This document shows, in pieces, positions 7,734-19,700 of a stretch of 64,000 bases of DNA (position 1 is its first letter; each line of letters begins with the position of its first letter). The notes under the pieces are model-generated. The model saw only the letters and a program-made list of their open reading frames with translations. It searched no databases and had not been told where the DNA came from. Source of the stretch: Flavobacterium sangjuense (lineage in GTDB: Bacteria > Bacteroidota > Bacteroidia > Flavobacteriales > Flavobacteriaceae); assembly GCF_004797125.1 (NCBI RefSeq), contig NZ_CP038810.1:2852001-2916000 (forward strand), written 5' to 3'. The position numbers were made by a program, and so were the translations under genes.

Positions 7734-10700
7734 ATGAAAACTTGGTTTAAATATATACATATATTTATAGTATGTGTTGGTTTTACGACCCTAGCATATG
7801 CGCAACCTGCGAATGACGCTTGCGCGAATGCTATTCCTATTACAGTTGGTGTCGGAAGTTGTAATTCTACCCTTTATACCAATGTTGCTGCTACAACAGC
7901 TAGTGATCCTGCCACTCCGGCTTGTTGGTCTCCTAACAGTTTAAGTCACACCGTTTGGTTTTCATTTGTTGCTACTTCAGCTGACATTGAAATTTCCACC
8001 AATTTTGGAGGAACTTTAGCCAATACTCAATTAGCAATATATAGCGGTACTTGTGGTTCCTTAGCTCAAATTGGATGTCAGGAAGATATTAACACAACTG
8101 GTGGTTTGTTACATTCAGATGTTATTCTGCATGGCCTTACTATTGGGAATACATATTATATGCTTGTTGATGGTAATGGAAATACTACCGGAACTTTTGG
8201 TATATGTGCCCAACAAGCGTTGCCTATAGGGCCAGCATTACCCGTTCAGGATTGTGCCACAGCCCAAACTTTATGTAGTGTTGGCAATGTTACTGTTCCA
8301 AATGGTGTAGGTGGTGTAGGAACAACAACTGAAAATCCAACTTGCTTTGGTGCACCTGGTGAACGTTCTTCAAATTGGTATACCTTTACGGTTGCTACTT
8401 CGGGAACTTTGGCATTTACAATTACACCTACGGCTGTGATTGATTATGATTTTGCTGTATTCAATACTTCAACATCATGTCTAGGAACTGAAATAAAATG
8501 TAATTGGAGTCCTAATACGGGAGGAACCGGGACTACTGGATTAGGATGTGCCGGTGCGCAATGTGAAACTACTTTTACTGTAACCGCAGGTCAAACCTAC
8601 ACTATATTAGTTGATCGATATACCGCAACTTCTTCCGCTGGATTTACTTTGAATTTTGCCGGTACCACCGCTACGTTTGCAAGTCCCAATCCTACTTTTA
8701 CTAATACTACCGTTTGTGTTGGAGCGGCAACTCAATTTACCAACACAACTAATGGAAACTTCACCTATAACTGGAATTTCGGTGATGGTTATACCTCAAA
8801 CTTAGAGAATCCAAGCCATACATACGCCGCAGCGGGAACTTATACTGCAACTCTTTTGTTAACAGCTGTTCCTGGCGGATGTCAGAATGCCATATCACAC
8901 ACTGTAACTGTGAATCCAATTCCAACTGTTGATGCTGGTGTTGGAGGGACAGTATGTTCAGGGAGTTGTATTACTTTGGGAGGTTCAACCAATGCTGTTG
9001 GATCCGTTGGCACAACTTCTTTTACAAATGGCGGAACCTATGCAATACCTGATGGTAGCGTAACAGGAGTTTATTCCCCTCTTACTACAACTGGTTTGTT
9101 TCCGACAACTATTACGGCGTCTTCCATCGCTTCGGTTTGTATAAACATGACTCATACATGGGACTCAGATTTAGATATTTATCTGCAATGCCCTGATGGA
9201 ACCCGCGTAGAATTATCAACTGATAATGGTGTGGCCGGAATCAATTACACCAATACTTGTTTTTCTCCGACTGCATCCGCTTCGATAACTACCGGAACAT
9301 ATCCTTTTACTGGTAGTTGGCTACCCGAGCAATCTTTCAATGTTTTAAATGGATGTACTGCTAATGGTACTTGGCAACTTTTTGTTCAGGACGATTTAGG
9401 TGGTGATGCGGGAAGTATTTCGGGCTGGACTATTACCTTCAACAATAATTTACCTGCGTTTACATGGTCTCCTACTACGGCGATGACAAATTCAACAACG
9501 TTAACTCCATCGGTTTGTCCAACCTCGGATACTACTTATACATTAACTGCAAATAACGGTGTTGGATGTACAGCGACTGATACTGTGACTGTGACTGTTA
9601 CTCCGGCACCTACAGCTACTATTAGCTACGCCGGAACTCCATTTTGTACTTCTTTATCTACAGCACAAGCTGTTACTTTAACAGGAACCGGAGCCTATAC
9701 CGGTGGCGTGTATTCTTCAACTGCCGGACTGACTATTAATCCTGCAACAGGTGCTATCACACCTTCGACTTCTACTCCGAATACTTATACTGTTACTTAT
9801 ACCATAGCTGCTAGTGCCGGTTGTCCTGCTGTGGTGGCCACAACTACTATAACCATTAAACTATTGCCTACAGCTAACATATCCTATGGAACACCGTTTT
9901 GTTCTTCTATAGCAACTGCTCAGGCTGTGACCTTAACAGGAACGGGTACTTATACTGGAGGAGTGTATTCCTCTACCGCCGGACTGACTATTAATCCTGC
10001 AACTGGCGCTATAACGCCTTCGACTTCTACTCCGAATACGTATACCGTTACTTATACCATTGCTGCTAGTAGTGGGTGTGCTGCCGTGGTAGCCACAACT
10101 ACCGTAACCATTACTGCTTTGCCGACAGCAACTATATCGTATGGAACTCCGTTTTGTTCTTCTATAGCAACTGCTCAGGCTGTTACTTTAACCGGAACAG
10201 GAGCTTATACCGGTGGAGTATATTCTTCAACTGCAGGACTGACTATCAATCCTGCAACTGGCGCTATCACACCTTCGACTTCTACTCCGAATACCTACAC
10301 TGTTACTTATACTATCGCTGCCAGCGGTGGCTGTCCTGCTGTAGTAGCGACAACTACAGTAACCATTACTGCTTTGCCAACGGCTGCTATTTCCTATGGA
10401 ACTCCGTTTTGTTCTTCAATAGCAACTGCTCAGGCTGTTACTTTAACCGGAACAGGAGCTTATACCGGAGGAGTGTATTCATCCACTGCCGGACTGACTA
10501 TTAATCCTGCTACAGGTGCTATCACACCTTCTACTTCTACTCCGAATACGTATACTGTTACTTATACTATTGCTGCCAGCGGTGGATGTCCTGCTGTGGT
10601 AGCTACAACTACCATAACCATTACCGCTTTACCAACGGCAACTATATCCTATGGTACTCCGTTTTGTTCTTCTGTGGCTACCGCTCAAACTGTGACTTTA

Positions 10701-13700
10701 ACCGGAACCGGAGCTTATACTGGTGGCGTGTATTCTTCAACAGCCGGACTGTCTATTAATCCTGCTACAGGGGCTATAACGCCTTCGACTTCTACTCCAA
10801 ATACCTATACTGTTTCCTATACCATTGCTGCCAGCGGTGGCTGTCCTGCTGTGGTAGCTACAACTTCGGTAACCATTACCGCTTTACCCACAGCAACCAT
10901 ATCGTATGCAACGCCATTCTGTTCTTCTGTAGCAACTGCTCAGGCTGTGACTTTAACAGGAACGGGAGCCTATACCGGTGGCGTGTATTCTTCAACTGCC
11001 GGACTAACTATTAATCCTGCTACAGGTGCTATCACACCTTCTACTTCTACTCCGAATACGTATACTGTTACTTATACTATTGCTGCAAGTGGTGGATGTC
11101 CTGCTGTGGTAGCTACAACTACCATAACCATTACCGCTTTACCAACGGCAACTATATCCTATGGTACTCCGTTTTGTTCTTCTGTGGCTACCGCTCAAAC
11201 TGTGACTTTAACCGGAACCGGAGCTTATACTGGTGGCGTGTATTCTTCAACAGCCGGACTGTCTATTAATCCTGCTACAGGGGCTATAACGCCTTCGACT
11301 TCTACTCCAAATACGTATACCGTTACTTATACCATTGCTGCCAGCGGTGGCTGTCCTGCTGTGGTAGCTACAACTACCATAACCATTACTGCTTTACCAA
11401 CTGCAACTATATCGTATACAACTCCGTTTTGTTCTTCTATAGCAACTGCTCAGGCTGTTACTTTAACCGGAACAGGAGCTTATACCGGTGGAGTATATTC
11501 TTCAACTGCAGGACTGACTATCAATCCTGCAACGGGAGCAATCACTCCTTCGGCCTCTACTCCGAATACGTATACCGTTACTTATACCATTGCTGCAAGT
11601 GGCGGATGTCCTGCGGTAGTAGCTACAACTACAGTAACTATTAACCCAATAGTAACACCAACGATAAATTGTGGAGTTTCCACCACTACTTCTGTTCAAT
11701 TCACTTGGACAGCAGTTACCGGTGCTACCGGTTATAACGTTTCTTATCAGGTAAATGCTAATCCAATCGTAACTATTGGTGCCATAGGCAATGTTTTAAA
11801 TTATACTGTAAATAGTTTAACTCCGGGTGATACTGTAACAATCACTCTAACACCAACAGGAGGCGCAGGTACTTGCTTTGCTTTTAGTACGGCAACCTGT
11901 ACCGCTGCCAATTGTAATCCACCATCTGCTTCAATCAGTTATGCCGGAACTCCGTTCTGTTCCTCTGTAGCTACCTCTCAGGGAGTTACCTTAACCGGAA
12001 CAGGAGCTTATACCGGCGGAGTGTATTCATCTACTGCCGGACTGACTATTAATCCTGCAACAGGAGCAATCACACCTTCAACTTCTACTCCGAATACCTA
12101 TACTGTTACTTATACCATTGCTGCAAGCGGTGGCTGTCCTGCTGTTGTAGCGACAACTACAGTAACCATTACTGCTTTGCCTACGGCTGCTATTTCCTAT
12201 GGAACGCCATTCTGTTCTTCTGTCGCAACAGGGCAAGCAGTGACTTTAACCGGAACAGGAGCTTATACAGGCGGTGTGTACTCCTCAACCGCCGGACTGA
12301 CTATTAATCCTGCTACAGGTGCGATCACACCTTCGACTTCTACTCCCAATACGTATACCGTTACTTATACCATTGCCGCTAGTGGTGGCTGTCCTGCCGT
12401 AGTAGCTACAACTTCGGTAACCATCACAGCTTTACCAACAGCAACTATATCTTACGGAACTCCGTTTTGTTCATCACTAGCAACAGGACAAGCTGTGACC
12501 TTAAACGGAACTGGGGCTTATACCGGTGGAGTATATTCCTCAACCGCAGGACTCACTATTGATCCTGCTACTGGAGCTATTACCCCTTCGACTTCTACTC
12601 CCAACACTTATACTGTTTCCTATACTATCGCTGCCGGTGGCGGATGTCCTATCGTGGTAGCTATAACTACCTTGACCATCACTGCTTTACCAGCGGCATC
12701 CATATCTTATGGAACTCCGTTTTGTTCTTCTTTAGCTACTGCACAAGCTATTACTTTAACCGGAACAGGAGCTTATACCGGCGGAGTGTATTCATCTACT
12801 GCCGGACTGACTATCAATCCTGCAACAGGAGCAATCACTCCGAGTACTTCTACTCCGAATACTTATACTGTTACTTATACTATTGCTGCGAGTAGTGGCT
12901 GTCCTGCCGTAGTAGCTACAACTACTGTAACTATCACTGCTTTGCCGACTGCAACTATATCGTATGCGACGCCGTTTTGTTCTTCCTTAGCTACAGGGCA
13001 AGCTGTGACTTTAACAGGAACCGGAGCCTATACTGGTGGAGTCTATTCTTCAACAGCCGGACTGTCTATTAATCCTGCTACAGGGGCTATAACGCCTTCG
13101 ACTTCTACTCCAAATACGTATACTGTTACTTATACTATTGCGGCAAGTGGCGGATGTTCTGCCGTGGTAGCTACAACTTCGGTAACCATCACGGCTTTAC
13201 CAACAGCAACTATATCTTACGGAACGCCTTTCTGTTCTTCTCTAGCAACTGCCCAGTCTGTTACTTTAACCGGAACCGGAGCTTATACCGGTGGAGGGTA
13301 TTCCTCAACTGCCGGACTGTCTATTAATCCTGCAACGGGTGCTATCACACCTTCAACTTCTACTCCAAATACGTATAACGTTACTTATACTATCGTTGCC
13401 AGTGCAGGATGTCCTGCCGTAGTTGCCACAACTTCGGTAACCATTACTGCTTTACCAACAGCGACTATATCTTACGGAACGCCTTTCTGTTCTTCTCTAG
13501 CTACTGCGCAATCTGTGACTTTAACAGGAACCGGGACTTATACAGGAGGCGTATATTCTTCAACCGCAGGACTAACTATTAATCCTGCAACAGGAGCTAT
13601 AACACCTTCAACTTCTACTCCGAATACCTATACTGTAACGTATACTATCGCTGCAAGCGGCGGCTGTCCTGCTGTGGTAGCTACAACTACTGTGACCATT

Positions 13701-16700
13701 ACTGCTTTGCCGACTGTTACTATATCGTATGGAACTCCGTTTTGTTCTTCTTTAGCTACTGCACAAGCGGTGACTTTAACCGGAACCGGGGCTTATACCG
13801 GTGGAGTATATTCCTCAACTGTCGGACTGACTATCAATCCTGTTACTGGAGCTATAACGCCTTCGACTTCTACTCCGAATACGTATACTGTTACTTATAC
13901 TATTGCAGCAAGTGGCGGATGTGCTGCTGTGGTGGCAACTACTACAGTAACCATCACGGCTTTACCAACGGCAACTATATCCTATGGTACTCCGTTTTGT
14001 TCTTCTGTGGCTACCGCTCAAACTGTGACTTTAACCGGAACCGGAGCTTATACTGGTGGCGTGTATTCTTCAACAGCCGGACTGTCTATTAATCCTGCTA
14101 CAGGGGCTATAACGCCTTCGACTTCTACTCCAAATACGTATACCGTTACTTATACCATTGCTGCCAGCGGTGGCTGTCCTGCTGTGGTAGCTACAACTAC
14201 CATAACCATTACTGCTTTACCAACTGCAACTATATCGTATACAACTCCGTTTTGTTCTTCTATAGCAACTGCTCAGGCTGTTACTTTAACCGGAACAGGA
14301 GCTTATACCGGTGGAGTATATTCTTCAACTGCAGGACTGACTATCAATCCTGCAACGGGAGCAATCACTCCTTCGGCCTCTACTCCGAATACGTATACCG
14401 TTACTTATACCATTGCTGCAAGTGGCGGATGTCCTGCGGTAGTAGCTACAACTACAGTAACTATTAACCCAATAGTAACACCAACGATAAATTGTGGAGT
14501 TTCCACCACTACTTCTGTTCAATTCACTTGGACAGCAGTTACCGGTGCTACCGGTTATAACGTTTCTTATCAGGTAAATGCTAATCCAATCGTAACTATT
14601 GGTGCCATAGGCAATGTTTTAAATTATACTGTAAATAGTTTAACTCCGGGTGATACTGTAACAATCACTCTAACACCAACAGGAGGCGCAGGTACTTGCT
14701 TTGCTTTTAGTACGGCAACCTGTACCGCTGCCAATTGTAATCCACCATCTGCTTCAATCAGTTATGCCGGAACTCCGTTCTGTTCCTCTGTAGCTACCTC
14801 TCAGGGAGTTACCTTAACCGGAACAGGAGCTTATACCGGCGGAGTGTATTCATCTACTGCCGGACTGACTATTAATCCTGCAACAGGAGCAATCACACCT
14901 TCAACTTCTACTCCGAATACCTATACTGTTACTTATACCATTGCTGCAAGCGGTGGCTGTCCTGCTGTTGTAGCGACAACTACAGTAACCATTACTGCTT
15001 TGCCTACGGCTGCTATTTCCTATGGAACGCCATTCTGTTCTTCTGTCGCAACAGGGCAAGCAGTGACTTTAACCGGAACAGGAGCTTATACAGGCGGTGT
15101 GTACTCCTCAACCGCCGGACTGACTATTAATCCTGCTACAGGTGCGATCACACCTTCGACTTCTACTCCCAATACGTATACCGTTACTTATACCATTGCC
15201 GCTAGTGGTGGATGTCCTGCTGTGGTAGCTACAACTACCATAACCATTACCGCTTTACCAACGGCAACTATATCCTATGGTACTCCGTTTTGTTCTTCTG
15301 TGGCTACCGCTCAAACTGTGACTTTAACCGGAACCGGAGCTTATACTGGTGGCGTGTATTCTTCAACAGCCGGACTGTCTATTAATCCTGCTACAGGGGC
15401 TATAACGCCTTCGACTTCTACTCCAAATACCTATACTGTTTCCTATACCATTGCTGCCAGCGGTGGCTGTCCTGCTGTGGTAGCTACAACTTCGGTAACC
15501 ATTACCGCTTTACCCACAGCAACCATATCGTATGCAACGCCATTCTGTTCTTCTGTAGCAACTGCTCAGGCTGTGACTTTAACAGGAACGGGAGCCTATA
15601 CCGGTGGCGTGTATTCTTCAACTGCCGGACTAACTATTAATCCTGCTACAGGTGCTATCACACCTTCTACTTCTACTCCGAATACGTATACTGTTACTTA
15701 TACTATTGCTGCAAGTGGTGGATGTCCTGCTGTGGTAGCTACAACTACCATAACCATTACCGCTTTACCAACGGCAACTATATCCTATGGTACTCCGTTT
15801 TGTTCTTCTGTGGCTACCGCTCAAACTGTGACTTTAACCGGAACCGGAGCTTATACTGGTGGCGTGTATTCTTCAACAGCCGGACTGTCTATTAATCCTG
15901 CTACAGGGGCTATAACGCCTTCGACTTCTACTCCAAATACGTATACCGTTACTTATACCATTGCTGCCAGCGGTGGCTGTCCTGCTGTGGTAGCTACAAC
16001 TACCATAACCATTACTGCTTTACCGACGGCAACTATATCGTATGGAACTCCGTTTTGTTCTTCTCTAGCAACTGCTCAGGCTGTTACTTTAACCGGAACA
16101 GGAGCTTATACCGGTGGAGTATATTCTTCAACTGCAGGACTGACTATCAATCCTGCAACGGGAGCAATCACTCCTTCGGCCTCTACTCCGAATACGTATA
16201 CCGTTACTTATACCATTGCTGCAAGTGGCGGATGTCCTGCGGTAGTAGCTACAACTACAGTAACTATTAACCCAATAGTAACACCAACGATAAATTGTGG
16301 AGTTTCCACCACTACTTCTGTTCAATTCACTTGGACAGCAGTTACCGGTGCTACCGGTTATAACGTTTCTTATCAGGTAAATGCTAATCCAATCGTAACT
16401 ATTGGTGCCATAGGCAATGTTTTAAATTATACTGTAAATAGTTTAACTCCGGGTGATACTGTAACAATCACTCTAACACCAACAGGAGGCGCAGGTACTT
16501 GCTTTGCTTTTAGTACGGCAACCTGTACCGCTGCCAATTGTAATCCACCATCTGCTTCAATCAGTTATGCCGGAACTCCGTTCTGTTCCTCTGTAGCTAC
16601 CTCTCAGGGAGTTACCTTAACCGGAACAGGAGCTTATACCGGCGGAGTATATTCATCTACTGCCGGACTGACTATTAATCCTGCAACGGGAGCAATCACA

Positions 16701-19700
16701 CCTTCAACTTCTACTCCGAATACCTATACTATTACTTATACCATTGCTGCAAGCGGTGGCTGTCCTGCTGTTGTAGCGACAACTACAGTAACCATTACTG
16801 CTTTGCCTACGGCTGCTATTTCCTATGGAACGCCATTCTGTTCTTCTGTCGCAACAGGGCAAGCAGTGACTTTAACCGGAACAGGAGCTTATACAGGCGG
16901 TGTGTACTCCTCAACCGCCGGACTGACTATTAATCCTGCTACAGGTGCGATCACACCTTCGACTTCTACTCCCAATACGTATACCGTTACTTATACCATT
17001 GCCGCTAGTGGTGGCTGTCCTGTTGTGGTAGCTACAACTACTGTGACCATTACTGCTTTGCCGACGGCAACTATATCGTATGGAACTCCGTTTTGTTCTT
17101 CTCTGGCAACGGCTCAGGCTGTTACTTTAACCGGAACAGGAGCTTATACCGGTGGAGTATATTCATCTACTGCCGGACTGACTATCAATTCTGCAACGGG
17201 AGCAGTCACTCCGAGTACTTCTACTCCGAATACTTATACTGTTTCTTATACTATTGCTGCAAGTGGTGGCTGTCCTGCTGTGGTAGCCACAACTACCATA
17301 ACCATTACTGCTTTACCAACTGCAACTATATCGTATGCGACGCCGTTTTGTTCTTCCTTAGCTACAGGGCAATCTGTGACCTTAACCGGTACCGGAGCCT
17401 ATACCGGTGGCGTCTATTCCTCTACCGCCGGACTGACTATTAATCCTGCAACGGGAGCAATCACTCCGAGTACTTCTACTCCGAATACGTATACTGTTAC
17501 TTATACTATTGCTGCAAGTGGTGGATGTCCTGCTGTGGTAGCTACAACTACCATAACCATTACCGCTTTACCAACGGCAACTATATCCTATGGTACTCCG
17601 TTTTGTTCTTCAGTGGCTACCGCTCAAACTGTGACTTTAACCGGAACCGGAGCTTATACTGGTGGCGTGTATTCTTCAACAGCCGGACTGTCTATTAATC
17701 CTGCTACAGGGGCTATAACGCCTTCGACTTCTACTCCAAATACGTATACCGTTACTTATACCATTGCTGCCAGCGGTGGCTGTCCTGCTGTGGTAGCTAC
17801 AACTACCATAACCATTACTGCTTTACCGACGGCAACTATATCGTATGGAACTCCGTTTTGTTCTTCTGTGGCTACTGCGCAATCTGTAACTTTAACCGGA
17901 ACAGGAGCTTATACCGGCGGAGTCTATTCTTCAACTGCCGGACTGACTATTAATCCTGCAACGGGAGCAATCACTCCGAGTACTTCTACTCCGAATACTT
18001 ATACTGTTTCTTATACTATTGCTGCGAGTAGTGGCTGTCCTGCCGTAGTAGCTACAACTACTGTAACTATCACTGCTTTGCCGACTGCTACTATTTCATA
18101 TGCAACGCCTTTCTGTTCTTCTGTGGCTACCGCCCAATCTGTTACTTTAACCGGAACCGGAGCTTATACCGGAGGAGTGTATTCATCCACTGCCGGACTG
18201 ACCATAAATCCTGCAACAGGAGCAATCACACCTTCGATTTCTACTCCGAATACCTATACGGTTTCCTATACTATTGCTGCAAGCGGTGGATGTCCTGCGG
18301 TAGTAGCTACTACAACCGTAATCATTACTGCTTTGCCGACTGTTACTATATCGTATGGAACTCCGTTTTGTTCTTCTCTAGCAACTGCTCAGGCTGTTAC
18401 TTTAACCGGAACCGGAGCTTATACCGGTGGAGGGTATTCCTCAACTGCCGGACTGTCTATTAATCCTGCAACGGGAGCAATCACTCCGAGTACTTCTACT
18501 CCGAATACCTATACTGTTTCCTATACTATCGCAGCCAATGGCGGCTGTCCTACTGTGGTGGCTACAACGACCGTAACCATTACCGCTTTACCGACGGCAA
18601 CTATATCGTATGGAACTCCGTTTTGTTCTTCTGTGGCTACTGCTCAATCTGTAACTTTAACCGGAGCCGGAGCTTATACAGGCGGAGTCTATTCTTCAAC
18701 CGCCGGATTGACTATCAATCCAGCAACGGGAGCAATCACTCCGAGTACTTCTACTCCGAACACTTATACTGTTACTTATACTATTGCTGCCAGTGGCGGC
18801 TGTCCTGCCATGGTGACTACAACTACCGTGACTATTAATCCTTCCGTGATTTCGACTTTTAACTCTATAGCTCCGATTTGCTCAGGCGAAACTCTTAGTC
18901 CTTTACCAACTATTTCAAACAATGGTATTGTAGGAACTTGGTTACCTAATTTAAATAATACAGCGACTACTACATATACTTTCACACCAGCAGTAGGGCA
19001 ATGTGCTACAACAAGTACCTTAGTTATAACTGTATATTCAGTTCCACAAATAAATTCAATAGCTCCGTTATACTATTGTGATCCAAATAATGATGGGTTT
19101 GGTGTTTTTGATATGACTCAAGTGATTCCAACAATTACAGGAGGAACATCATATCCGGTAAGTTTTCACGAAACCATAACCGATGCTGAAATTGGTGGGA
19201 CTTTCATTCCAAATCCTGGTAATTATTTCAATATTCATATAGACCAACAAACAATTTATATTCGGGTAGAATCAACAGAATCGTCTAGTTGTTATAAAAT
19301 ATTGACTTTAGAATTAATTGTAAATCCAACTCCGGAAGCAATCGAACCAGAAGATTATCATGTTTGTGATACTAATAATGATGGATTTGCCAGTTTTAAT
19401 TTGACAACTGCCGCTGCTCAGGTATTTGGTTCCATAAATCAATCGACGCATTCTATAGGCTATTACACTAGTTTGGCTAATGCTCAATTGGGAACAAATC
19501 CAATAGGCAATCCTATCAGCTTTATTAATCAAACGATAAACACACAAACTATTTGGATTAGAGTTACCAATAATGCCACTGGGTGTTATGATATTGTAAC
19601 ATTACAATTGTTTGTTGATCCTTTGCCTTTGGCTACGCAACCAAATTATCCGCCTTATACTTTATGTGATAATCATGCTCCTTTATTCTATGAAGAATTC

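Larger units (their letters stand above)
9606..18839 (+). repeat. array of 33 tandem 255-bp (85-residue) units with three FN3 inserts
   Basis: The span is exactly 33 x 255 bp plus 3 x 273 bp. A typical unit begins ALPTATISYGTPFCSS and ends near AVVATTTVTIT, with two cysteines (in TPFC and GGC) that could form one disulfide per unit. Units 1-8 lie at 9606-11645, 9-18 at 11919-14468, 19-24 at 14742-16271 and 25-33 at 16545-18839. Each unit is probably one Ig-like beta-sandwich. Units differ mostly at silent positions. Confidence 0.95.

Noticed and set aside
9606..18839. Possible CRISPR-like or satellite array
   Set aside because: The repeats are 255 bp, abut each other without spacers, keep one reading frame, and vary mainly at silent sites; they encode protein domains.
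10076..18985. Many alternative-frame open stretches in the adhesin repeat region, on both strands
   Set aside because: They recur with the 255-bp period, have odd composition (Ser/Tyr/Asn/Cys or Arg rich) and are shadows of the single intact 4907-codon frame.
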